A stretch of DNA of 64,000 bases from assembly GCF_030499575.1 (NCBI RefSeq), contig NZ_JASTLC010000001.1:9200001-9264000 (forward strand), read 5' to 3'. The DNA comes from Streptomyces sp. DG2A-72 (GTDB lineage Bacteria; Actinomycetota; Actinomycetes; Streptomycetales; Streptomycetaceae). The notes beneath the pieces were generated by a model, which saw only the letters and a program-made list of their open reading frames with translations, was not told the DNA's origin and searched no databases. The position numbers and the translations under genes are program-made. Shown piece by piece: positions 1-7,267 of this stretch; position 1 is the stretch's first letter; the number at the start of each line of letters is the position of its first letter.

Positions 1-500
1 GCGTCGTCGATCCAGCCACGGCGTTGGGCTTCTCGCACTCCGTCGCCGCGGTCCAGGCCCGCGAAGGTGGTCTGTGGCCAGATCTGCTTGGCGGTGTGGC
101 AGAAATGCCCGTAGCCCGTGCCGACATCCAGCCAGGCGCGGGGCGTGGTGTATGGCTGGAGCATGCGGGCGCGTCGCTGGTAGAGCTTGCGCATCAAGCT
201 GAAACCGAACTCGACGCTCTTGGCACCGAGCCCGTCGTAGAGGTCCCGGTAGTAGAACTCAAGGCCGGAGGCGTTCAGTCGGGGGTTCTGAAATATGTGT
301 CTGCAGTCGCGGCACCGTTCCAGCGTGAACGAACCGGGCTTGGCTTGAATGAAGTCGGGGCTGGTCAGGTGGACTTGAAGGGTCGTTGAGCCGCACCAGG
401 GGCAGTCAGGGCGGCGCGGCTCCAGAAAGCGGGCCGTTCCGTCGGCGAGGTCGGCCTGGTAGCTGGTTCTCAGGGCGGCTCGCGTGCTGGGCGTGGTCAT
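1..500 (-). CDS. SAM-dependent methyltransferase, C-terminus beyond window
   Basis: This is the N-terminal part of a class I methyltransferase. Reading the minus strand from the ATG at 500-498 gives an open frame to the window edge (166 codons). Two Cys-x2-Cys pairs ('CPWCGS' and 'CRDCRH') form a probable zinc knuckle in the first 70 residues, followed by a SAM-binding glycine motif 'LDVGTGYGHF' and an acidic 'GLDRGDG' stretch. This layout is common in methyltransferases of sugar or natural-product pathways; the substrate cannot be told. The start codon overlaps the stop of a small upstream ORF (TGATG), which suggests translational coupling. Confidence 0.75.
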   Translation of the reverse strand, partial: MTTPSTRAALRTSYQADLADGTARFLEPRRPDCPWCGSTTLQVHLTSPDFIQAKPGSFTLERCRDCRHIFQNPRLNASGLEFYYRDLYDGLGAKSVEFGFSLMRKLYQRRARMLQPYTTPRAWLDVGTGYGHFCHTAKQIWPQTTFAGLDRGDGVREAQRRGWIDD

Positions 501-724
501 CACGGCGTCCTCGTCCTTTCCTGGGCCGGCGGATAGCCGGCGCCCAGGGGCCTGTGGATGTCGGTGGGGAAGGGGCTCGTGTTCGTTCTTGGTGTTCTAT
601 CAGTGGTGCGCGCCGATGTCGGGGCCGAAGTCGGCCAGGGGGTTGGCAGGTTATGGGCGTCGAGGGAGAAGGCGTGAAGGGCCGTTCCGTGGTCGCCGGA
701 GGTGGTGGCGCCGAGGAAGCGCAT
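500..724 (-). CDS. Possible 74-residue ORF coupled to methyltransferase
   Basis: An ATG at 724-722 on the minus strand opens 74 codons that end in a TGA sharing one base with the methyltransferase start. The first 40 codons have the strong G/C third position of real Streptomyces genes; the rest is Thr/Pro/Arg-rich and looks less coding. The protein begins 'MRFLGATTSGDHG' and has no domain I recognise. No Shine-Dalgarno is visible, and the start sits at the junction with the oxidase remnant, so this may be a 5'-truncated gene rather than an intact one. A small precursor peptide is possible but is only speculation. Confidence 0.3.
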   Translation of the reverse strand: MRFLGATTSGDHGTALHAFSLDAHNLPTPWPTSAPTSARTTDRTPRTNTSPFPTDIHRPLGAGYPPAQERTRTP

Positions 725-1121
725 CGTGGGGTACGCCGTCCTGCGCGAGGCCGGCCTCGACACCCTCCGCGAGCTCAAGGCCATGGTCGACCGCTTCGAT
801 CTGCGTACCAGCTTTCCCGTCGAGGTACGCACCGCGCCCGCGGACGACATCACCCTCTCCACCGCGTCCGACGCGACAGCGCCTGCATAGCCGTCCACGT
901 GTACCGCGGAACCCACCCCTTACCGTGAGTACTTCGCAAAAGCGGAGCACATCTTCATGGCGCACGAGGGACGCCCGCACTGGGGCAAACTCCACACCCG
1001 CGACGTCGGCCACTTCGCCGAGGTCTATCCGCGTTTCGCCGAGTTCACCGCGCTGCGCAACCGGCTCGACCCCGACCGGCGCTTCACCAACGCGTACGTG
1101 CGAAGGCTTTTGGGCCACTGA
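717..1121 (+). pseudogene. Remnant of aldonolactone (ALO-type) oxidase C-terminus
   Basis: Three pieces in two frames reconstruct the C-terminal part of a D-arabinono-1,4-lactone / L-gulonolactone oxidase. One frame reads from about 720 through 'FPVEVRTAPADDI' and hits a stop at 888-890. A second frame carries 'DSACIAVHVYRG' (about 872-913). The first frame resumes at 921 with 'YREYFAKAEHIFMAHEG' and 'RPHWGKLHTRDVG', ending with TGA at 1119-1121. Two compensating frameshifts and the absence of the N-terminal FAD-binding domain make it non-functional. Motif recognition is from family memory. Confidence 0.7.
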
Positions 1122-1642
1122 ACCGGATCGGGCGGGCTCCCGGCAGGCAAATTCCGCCGAATCGGCCCCGAGCGCGGCCAGTTGGTAGGGCGGCCACGCC
1201 TCGGGGTTGCCGGTGTCGGCACCCCGGAGACGTCTCGTCATCACAGGTCAGAGGGCATGTCCTCGTCGCCGAGGCAGTCGTGGGAGGTGAATGATCTGTG
1301 GATACGGCTTCAAAGTTTCAGCACAAATTACTCACGTCCCCCTCTCCAGACTGGGTTCGATGGTCTAGATTGACCTTGCTTCACATGCGGGACACGAGGC
1401 GACAAATGATGATCTATAGGTCTGCCGCTGCGAACAACGCATCGCGTTTCCGGCGCCAGACGTGGGGGTGATCAATTTGTGGAGCCCGAGAGGGGCCTTG
1501 GGCGCGGGGAGCATCCGGGGTTTCGACGGGTTCCTGCGCACCTCGAGTGGCCGACAGGACGTACGAGTCTGCTGCCGCCGGGGCGGGTTGTACACGTAGC
1601 GCTGCAGTAGCCGGGATGTCGTGCGCGGGCAGGAGTCGCCCG
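1122..1642. other. Gene-poor leader region before polysaccharide cluster
   Basis: About 520 bp between the oxidase remnant and the G-rich repeats hold no gene I can support firmly. The part from about 1280 to 1450 is much more AT-rich than its surroundings and is the likely place for the promoter and regulatory sites of the polysaccharide cluster. I could not pick convincing -35/-10 hexamers or a known riboswitch. A possible 45-codon ORF inside is listed separately. Confidence 0.5.
1462..1599 (+). CDS. Possible 45-residue ORF, Arg/Gly-rich, CysCys
   Basis: A GTG at 1462 (or 1468) opens 45 codons ending in TAG at 1597-1599. The product ends in 'VCCRRGGLYT' and matches no family I know. Third positions are moderately G/C-rich and the GGGG just before the second GTG could serve as a weak ribosome site. 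It lies in the long leader before the polysaccharide genes, so it could be a leader peptide or chance. Confidence 0.2.
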   Translation: MGVINLWSPRGALGAGSIRGFDGFLRTSSGRQDVRVCCRRGGLYT

Positions 1643-1735
1643 CGGGGAGGGGAACAGTGCGGCGCGGGGGGCGGGGGGCCTCCCGAGGGGAGGAATCATG
1701 CGGGGGGCGGGGGCCTCCCGGGGGGAGGAACGGTG
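1643..1735 (+). repeat. Tandem G-rich hairpin repeats each carrying an SD-start pair
   Basis: Two near-identical units (1665-1695, 31 nt; 1701-1730, 30 nt) consist of a G-run, a second G-run, and a CCTCCC/GGGAGG inverted repeat ending GGAGGAA. A partial third unit ends at 1654. Each is followed within 2-4 nt by a start codon: GTG 1657, ATG 1698 and GTG 1733, the three lying in two or three different frames. The GGAGG of each hairpin is the Shine-Dalgarno itself, so folding would hide it. Runs of six Gs could also form quadruplexes. This is a candidate post-transcriptional control element for the cluster. Confidence 0.6.
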
Positions 1736-1795
1736 TTTGGCGACCACGTCGTACCACTGGGGACCGGGGGGGTTCTGTGCGGCAGGGGGGATTAG
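1733..1795 (+). CDS. Possible 20-residue leader peptide
   Basis: GTG at 1733 follows a very strong GGGGGGAGGAA ribosome site. It encodes 20 residues ending 'GVLCGRGD' with TAG at 1793-1795, overlapping the proposed start of the sugar transferase (GTG 1777) by 19 nt in another frame. The position suggests translational coupling between a leader and the first cluster gene, but a peptide this short may be chance. Confidence 0.25.
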   Translation: MFGDHVVPLGTGGVLCGRGD

Positions 1796-3255
1796 TCGAC
1801 CCTTTTTCGTCGGCGCGCGGGGGTCTGGCGAGTGGGGCAATCAGCCAGCCCGCGATCGAATGGGAGCAGCGGTACCGCCGTGCCGTGATCACCAGCGACA
1901 CGGTGGCCACCGCCTTGGTGGTGGCGGCGATCGGCAACTTCTTCGGGGCCCGGGACGCGGCCAACTGGCACGAGAAATGGGGAATTCTCGCATTCTGTAC
2001 CGAGCTGCTGGTGCTGGGAGCGTTGGCGGTGAGCCGGTCGTGGGCTCCGGCCGTGCTCGGCCAGGGTGCCGAGGAATTCCGCCGGCTCGGACGCGCACTG
2101 TTCGCGGCGACCGTCGTACTGGCACTCGGCGGGATAGCCCTCACCTCGCGCAACATCAAGCTCTGGATCTTCGTCGCGATCCCCGCGATCGCGCTCATCA
2201 CCATGACCGCCCGGTATCTGCTCCGCCTCCGGCTGCACAGACAGCGGAACGAAGGACGGTGCCTGAGACCGGTGCTCGCTGCCGGGAGCCCGGCCACCGT
2301 GCGCGACCTGATCAACCGAACCCGCAAGTTCCCGCACCTCGGCTGGCGGGTGGAGGCGGTGTGCACGCCGGACGGACTCGGGCTCGACGGAGACCACCTG
2401 GACGGAGTGCCGGTCGTCGGCCGACTGGCGGATGTCGCGAGCCACGTCCGCCGCGACGGCTACCGTGTCGTCGCGGTCACAGCGGACCCGCACTGGTCAC
2501 CGGACCGGCTGCAGCGGCTGGCCTGGAACCTCGAAGGCAGCGACGCCGAGATGATCGTGGCCCCCGTGCTGATGGAGGTGGCCGGCCCGCGGCTGCACGT
2601 CGACGCGGTGCTCGGGATACCGCTGCTGCGGGTCAGCATGCCGACCTTCACCGGGGGGCGCCGGGCGGTCAAAGAGGTCGCCGACCGGATGGGCGCGGCG
2701 GTCCTGCTGGTGCTGTTCGCGCCGCTGCTGGTGCTCGTCGGGTTGCTCGTGGTGGCGGACAGCCGGGGCGGGGTGTTCTACCGCCAGCGCAGGGTCGGCA
2801 AGGGCGGCCGCGAGTTCACGATGTTCAAGTTCCGCACCATGGTCGCCGGGGCTCACAAGGCACGTGCCGCCCTGGCCGACCGCAACGAGGGTGCAGGGCT
2901 GCTGTTCAAGCTCCGCCGGGATCCGCGGGTGACCCGGGTGGGAGCGGTGCTGCGCCGGTACTCCATCGACGAGCTTCCGCAGCTTTTCAACGTGCTCTCC
3001 GGATCGATGTCGCTCGTCGGTCCGCGGCCTCCGTTGCCGGAGGAGTGCGCTGCGTACGGCCCGGACATCCGGCGGCGGTTGCTGGTCAAGCCCGGGCTCA
3101 CCGGCCTGTGGCAGATCAGCGGACGCAGCGACCTGCCGTGGGAGGAGGCGGTCCGCCTCGACCTGCGGTACGTGGAGGACTGGTCGCTCGCCCTGGACGC
3201 GGTGATCTTGTGGAAGACGCTGCGTGCGGTGCTGCACGGGCAGGGGGCCTATTGA
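1777..3255 (+). CDS. Polyprenyl-phosphate sugar-1-P transferase, initiates EPS
   Basis: A WcaJ/WbaP-type enzyme, which moves a hexose-1-phosphate from its nucleotide to undecaprenyl phosphate in the membrane and so starts the repeat unit. The 492-residue product has N-terminal hydrophobic segments from 'AVITSDTVATALVVAAIG', a middle CoA-binding-like domain, a further membrane helix, and the C-terminal sugar transferase domain with 'GKGGREFTMFKFRTM' and 'KPGLTGLWQISGRSD'. The start is uncertain. GTG 1777 is chosen because upstream in-frame sequence (from 1621 or 1657) is low-complexity and the next starts downstream would cut into the conserved 'WEQRYRR'. With this start, codon 6 is TTA (1792-1794), the bldA codon. 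Confidence 0.85.
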   Translation: MRQGGLVDPFSSARGGLASGAISQPAIEWEQRYRRAVITSDTVATALVVAAIGNFFGARDAANWHEKWGILAFCTELLVLGALAVSRSWAPAVLGQGAEEFRRLGRALFAATVVLALGGIALTSRNIKLWIFVAIPAIALITMTARYLLRLRLHRQRNEGRCLRPVLAAGSPATVRDLINRTRKFPHLGWRVEAVCTPDGLGLDGDHLDGVPVVGRLADVASHVRRDGYRVVAVTADPHWSPDRLQRLAWNLEGSDAEMIVAPVLMEVAGPRLHVDAVLGIPLLRVSMPTFTGGRRAVKEVADRMGAAVLLVLFAPLLVLVGLLVVADSRGGVFYRQRRVGKGGREFTMFKFRTMVAGAHKARAALADRNEGAGLLFKLRRDPRVTRVGAVLRRYSIDELPQLFNVLSGSMSLVGPRPPLPEECAAYGPDIRRRLLVKPGLTGLWQISGRSDLPWEEAVRLDLRYVEDWSLALDAVILWKTLRAVLHGQGAY

Positions 3256-3328
3256 TGCGCGGGGGTTGTCGTTCGGTGCGTGCGCGGACCGCAGGCCAAA
3301 AGGGCCTGCCCGGGGGGAGGGACGGATC

Positions 3329-4645
3329 ATGAAGGTCAGCGTTTTCGGGCTCGGCTACGTGGGCTGTGTGTCGGCCGCGTGCCTGGCCAGCATGGGTCAC
3401 GAGGTCATCGGCGTGGACGTGAACCAGGTGAAGGTCGACCTGGTCAACGACGGCAAGGCCCCGGTGGTCGAGGAGCGGATCGGCGAGCTCGTCGCGGAGG
3501 TCGTGCGGACCGGAGCATTACGCGCCACCGGCGACGTCCGAGAGGCGGTCATGGGCAGCGAGGTGTCGCTGGTCTGCGTGGGCACGCCTTCGGAGCCCAA
3601 CGGCAGCCTGTGCACCACCTACTTGGAGCGGGTCACCGAGCAGATCGGTGCCGCGCTGGCCGAGCGGGGCGGACGGCACACCGTCGTGTTCCGCAGCACC
3701 ATGCTCCCGGGTACCTGCCTGAACCTGCTGGTACCGATCCTGGAGAAGTACGTCGGTGGCACGGCCGGGGTGGACATCGGGGTCGCGGTCAACCCGGAGT
3801 TCCTGCGCGAGGGCACGAGCGTGCGGGACTTCTTCGACCCGCCCAAGACCGTCATCGGCGAACTCGACCCGGCAAGCGGGGACGCGGTGCTGGCCCTGTA
3901 CGACGGCTTGCCCGGCGAGGTGTTCCGGGTGCCGGTCCCGACGGCCGAGGCGATCAAGTACGCGGACAACGCGTTCCACGGCCTCAAGATCGGCTTCGCC
4001 AACGAGCTGGGCGCGGTGTGCCAGGCGCTCGGGGTGGACTCGCACCAGGTGATGGACGTTTTCCTGGCCGACCGCAAGCTGAACATCAGCCCCGCCTACC
4101 TGCGGCCCGGCTTCGCCTTCGGTGGCTCCTGCCTGCCCAAGGACCTGCGCAGCCTGGTCCACGCGGCGCAGCGGGCCGACATCTCGGTGCCCATCCTCGC
4201 CCACGTGCTGCCCTCCAACTCCGCACATCTGCAGCGCGCGGTGGAGCTGGTCGAGCGCACCGGCAAGCGCCAGGTGGGAATGTTCGGGCTGTCCTTCAAA
4301 CCCGGCACCGACGACCTCCGCGAGAGCCCGCTCGTCGAGCTGGCGGAGAGACTCTTCGGCAAGGGGTACGACCTCAAGATCTACGACGCCAACGTGAGCC
4401 TCTCCCGGCTGATGGGCGCGAACCGCGAGTACATCGAGACCCGGCTGCCGCACCTCGCGCAGCTGCTCGCGGACTCCGTCGACGAGGTGCTCGAGCACGC
4501 CGAGGTGTGCCTGGTCGGAACCAGGGATCCGGCCGTGCTGTCGGCGCTGCCCCATGGCGACGGCCCGGTGATCGTCGACCTCATCCACCTTCCCGACGCC
4601 GACGCGCGCCGGACCGAACCGGGGTACATAGGCCTTGCTTGGTAA
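3329..4645 (+). CDS. Nucleotide-sugar 6-dehydrogenase, AlgD-like
   Basis: Oxidises a nucleotide hexose to the uronate with NAD. The 438-residue protein starts 'MKVSVFGLGYVG' (Rossmann motif) and has 'NPEFLREGT', 'KYADNAFHGLKIGFANE' and the catalytic-Cys motif 'GFAFGGSCLPKDLR'. The 'DRKLNISPAYLRPGFAFGG' segment and the 'NREYIETRLPHL' tail resemble GDP-mannose dehydrogenase (AlgD) more than UDP-glucose dehydrogenase, so GDP-mannuronate is a plausible product; UDP-glucuronate is the alternative. ATG 3329 follows GGGGGGAGGG. Codon 64 (3518-3520) is TTA. Supplies a uronic acid for the polymer. Confidence 0.88.
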   Translation: MKVSVFGLGYVGCVSAACLASMGHEVIGVDVNQVKVDLVNDGKAPVVEERIGELVAEVVRTGALRATGDVREAVMGSEVSLVCVGTPSEPNGSLCTTYLERVTEQIGAALAERGGRHTVVFRSTMLPGTCLNLLVPILEKYVGGTAGVDIGVAVNPEFLREGTSVRDFFDPPKTVIGELDPASGDAVLALYDGLPGEVFRVPVPTAEAIKYADNAFHGLKIGFANELGAVCQALGVDSHQVMDVFLADRKLNISPAYLRPGFAFGGSCLPKDLRSLVHAAQRADISVPILAHVLPSNSAHLQRAVELVERTGKRQVGMFGLSFKPGTDDLRESPLVELAERLFGKGYDLKIYDANVSLSRLMGANREYIETRLPHLAQLLADSVDEVLEHAEVCLVGTRDPAVLSALPHGDGPVIVDLIHLPDADARRTEPGYIGLAW

Positions 4646-5900
4646 CGCAACCAGCGGCGACGGGTCGAACCGGCGCGCGCTGATCCTGGTGGAGAACCTG
4701 TCGGTGCCGTTCGACCGGCGGGTGTGGCAGGAGTGCACGACGCTGCGCGACGCGGGCTGGGAGGTGCACGTCATCTGTCCCCGCGGGGAGAAGCGGGACA
4801 CGGAGCCGGAGGCCGTGATCGACGGGGTGCGGATCCACCGCTACCCGTTGCGCGCGGCCACCGGAGGACCGGCCGGCTACCTGCGGGAGTACGGATCGGC
4901 GTTGTGGCACACCGCCCGGCTGGCCCGCAAGGTCGGGCCGGTCGACGTGGTCCACGCGTGCAACCCGCCCGACCTGCTGTTCCTGCCCGCACTGTGGCTG
5001 AAGCGGCGCGGGGCGCGGTTCGTCTTCGACCAGCACGACCTGGTACCCGAGCTGTACCTCTCCCGGTTCGACCGCGGCGAGGATCTGCTCTACCGCGCCG
5101 TGTGCGCGCTGGAACGGCGGACCTACCGGGCCGCGGACGTCGTCCTCGCCACGAACGAGAGCTACCGGGACGTCGCGATGAGCCGTGGCGGTCGGCGGCC
5201 GGAGGACGTTTTCGTGGTGCGCAGCGCGCCCGCCATCGAGCGGTTCCAACCGGTGCCGCCCGAGCCGGAGTTGAAGCGCGGCAAGCCTCATCTGCTGTGC
5301 TACCTCGGCGTCATGGGCCCGCAGGACGGCGTCGACTACGCCTTGCGGGCCCTCGCGAAGCTGCGCGACGAGTTCGGGCGGTCCGACTGGCACGCGGTGT
5401 TCGTCGGTGCCGGCGACGCCTTCGACGCGATGGTGGAGCTGTCCCGGCGGCTCGATCTCTCCGAACAGGTGCAGTTCACCGGACGCATCCCGGACGCCGA
5501 CCTGGTGCGCTACCTGTCCACCGCGGACGTGTGCCTTTCCCCCGACCCGCGCAATCCGCTCAACGACGTGTCGACCATGAACAAGGTCCTGGAGTACATG
5601 GCGATGGGCAGGCCGATCGTCTCGTTCGACCTGAAGGAGGCGCGCGTCTCCGCCGGTGACGCCGCCGTCTACGCGTCCGCCAACGACGAGGCCGAGTTCG
5701 CCGAGCTCATCGCGCTGCTCCTCGACGATCCGGAGAAGCGGGCCCGGATGGGCAAGATCGGCCAGGAGCGGATCAGCGGACCGCTCTCCTGGCGGAACTC
5801 GCAAGCGTCGCTGCTCGCCGCCTACGCCGCTGCCTGCCGCGACCACACCCCGGTGTCGCCGGGCGGCCCGGTCCGCACAGGGAAGAGGCAGCGCAGTTGA
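4635..5900 (+). CDS. Glycosyltransferase family 4 (WbuB-like)
   Basis: A GT-B fold retaining glycosyltransferase of 421 residues. The N-terminal half begins 'RALILVENLSVPFDRRVW', typical of WbuB-like enzymes of surface polysaccharide clusters; the C-terminal half has 'MNKVLEYMAMGRPIVSFD', the nucleotide-sugar binding region. It probably adds the second or a later sugar on the lipid carrier at the cytoplasmic membrane face. TTG start at 4635 overlaps the dehydrogenase end by 11 nt, so the genes are co-translated. The donor sugar is not predictable. Confidence 0.85.
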   Translation: MLGNATSGDGSNRRALILVENLSVPFDRRVWQECTTLRDAGWEVHVICPRGEKRDTEPEAVIDGVRIHRYPLRAATGGPAGYLREYGSALWHTARLARKVGPVDVVHACNPPDLLFLPALWLKRRGARFVFDQHDLVPELYLSRFDRGEDLLYRAVCALERRTYRAADVVLATNESYRDVAMSRGGRRPEDVFVVRSAPAIERFQPVPPEPELKRGKPHLLCYLGVMGPQDGVDYALRALAKLRDEFGRSDWHAVFVGAGDAFDAMVELSRRLDLSEQVQFTGRIPDADLVRYLSTADVCLSPDPRNPLNDVSTMNKVLEYMAMGRPIVSFDLKEARVSAGDAAVYASANDEAEFAELIALLLDDPEKRARMGKIGQERISGPLSWRNSQASLLAAYAAACRDHTPVSPGGPVRTGKRQRS

Positions 5901-7267
5901 GCGAGGACACGATACGCCTGGTCACCATCGGGCGGATATTCCGTCGGCGTCGGCGGCTTCTCGCCGTCCTCGCCGTCGTCGGCGCGCTCGTCGGCTATGG
6001 CACCTCGTTGGTGTTTCCGCCGCGGTACACGACGTCGGCTTCCGTACTGCTGCCGGGGCAGTGGGAAGAGCGCGAGCTGCTGACTCAGGTGGACATCGCG
6101 ACCAGTTCCACGGTGGTCGACCGCGTGGCCGCCACGCTCGGCTGGAGGGGCGTCAGCGGCGCCGAGCTGCGGGATCGAGTGACCGCCAAGGCCGCCGACG
6201 GGAACATCATCAAGATCTCGGGTACGGCCGACACCCCGCGGCGCGCGCAGCAGCTCTCCGACCAAGTGGCCCGGCAGTTCGTCCAGTTCGCCGCACAGAT
6301 CGCGGGCGGCGGCACCGACTCCGAAGCGGCCACGGCGCCCGAGGCGCTGCGGCAGCAGGTGGAGGAGACCAACCGCCGCATCACCGACCTGGCCAATGCG
6401 GCCGATCCGGGGCAGACCGTGGAGAGCGTGCAGGCCCGCACCGCGCTCGAGAAGCTGCGCACCTCGCTGGAAGAGGCCATGACGAAGCTGGACCAGGCCG
6501 ACCCGGCGGCCGACAAGGCCGGCATGGTCGTCATGGGGCCGGCGGCCCGGCCGACCGGCGAGGCGCCGCCGACGAGGATGCAGCTCATCGTCGGCGGGGC
6601 GGTGCTGTTCTTCCTGCTCGCGGTCATCGGCCATCTCGCCGCCGCACGGATGAACCGCCGACTGCGCACCGAACCGGAGATCGCCGCAGCCCTGGGCTCG
6701 ACGCTCCTCGGCACCGTCGACGTGCCCGAGGAACCGCGCCGCGCGCACCGGCCGGAAGACCGTGGCCTACGCGCCCGGATCCGCCGACTCCTCGGCGCCG
6801 ACACCCGGTGGGACCTGCCGACCCCGCAGAGGTCCGGTGACGAGGCCGGCCGACGGATCCGCTACCGGCGGGTGTGCGCTCGCCTCCGGGACCGGCTGCC
6901 GGCGGCCCGGCGGCTGCTGGTCGTCGTACCGGACGGCGACGAGATCGCCCGCCGGGCCGCGGCGCAGCTCGTCGCCGAGGCCAAGAGCGATCCGCTGCTG
7001 CGGGTGGTGGAGGTCTCGGTGGACCGGCCGATCGTTCCGGACCGCGACACCGAGTCCGGTGCCCTGGTCGTCCTCAGCGCGGACAGCTGGACCGCGGAGG
7101 AACTCGCCGGCCTCGCCGAGGCGTGTGCGGACGGCAGGCATGAGGTCGTCGGCATCGTCCTCGCCGGCACGGTCCGGGCCCGTCCGACGACGCGGTCCGC
7201 CGGCCCTCCTCCGGACAATGCCACTCCCGCCCTCGCGGTTCGCGGCGCGACGGGAGGTTCAGCGTGA
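5897..7267 (+). CDS. Wzz-type polysaccharide co-polymerase (first copy)
   Basis: A 456-residue chain-length regulator. The first transmembrane helix is at about residues 19-40 after a run of arginines, followed by an extracytoplasmic domain with a helical stretch and a second helix near 'MQLIVGGAVLFFLLAVIG'. The C-terminal 200 residues look like a degenerate Rossmann or BY-kinase-like domain ('RRLLVVVPDGDEIARRAAA') with no Walker A lysine. TTG start at 5897 overlaps the previous stop (TTGA). It pairs with the next gene, a second copy of the same architecture. Confidence 0.8.
   Translation: MSEDTIRLVTIGRIFRRRRRLLAVLAVVGALVGYGTSLVFPPRYTTSASVLLPGQWEERELLTQVDIATSSTVVDRVAATLGWRGVSGAELRDRVTAKAADGNIIKISGTADTPRRAQQLSDQVARQFVQFAAQIAGGGTDSEAATAPEALRQQVEETNRRITDLANAADPGQTVESVQARTALEKLRTSLEEAMTKLDQADPAADKAGMVVMGPAARPTGEAPPTRMQLIVGGAVLFFLLAVIGHLAAARMNRRLRTEPEIAAALGSTLLGTVDVPEEPRRAHRPEDRGLRARIRRLLGADTRWDLPTPQRSGDEAGRRIRYRRVCARLRDRLPAARRLLVVVPDGDEIARRAAAQLVAEAKSDPLLRVVEVSVDRPIVPDRDTESGALVVLSADSWTAEELAGLAEACADGRHEVVGIVLAGTVRARPTTRSAGPPPDNATPALAVRGATGGSA

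Noticed and set aside
1122..1642. Riboswitch (c-di-AMP type) before the polysaccharide cluster
   Set aside because: The length would allow it, but I could not find the conserved ydaO-type blocks.
1698..3332. ATG with perfect ribosome site opening 544 codons
   Set aside because: The frame is out of phase with the sugar transferase and encodes Arg/Gly/Pro-rich nonsense; the ATG may still open a short leader reading only.
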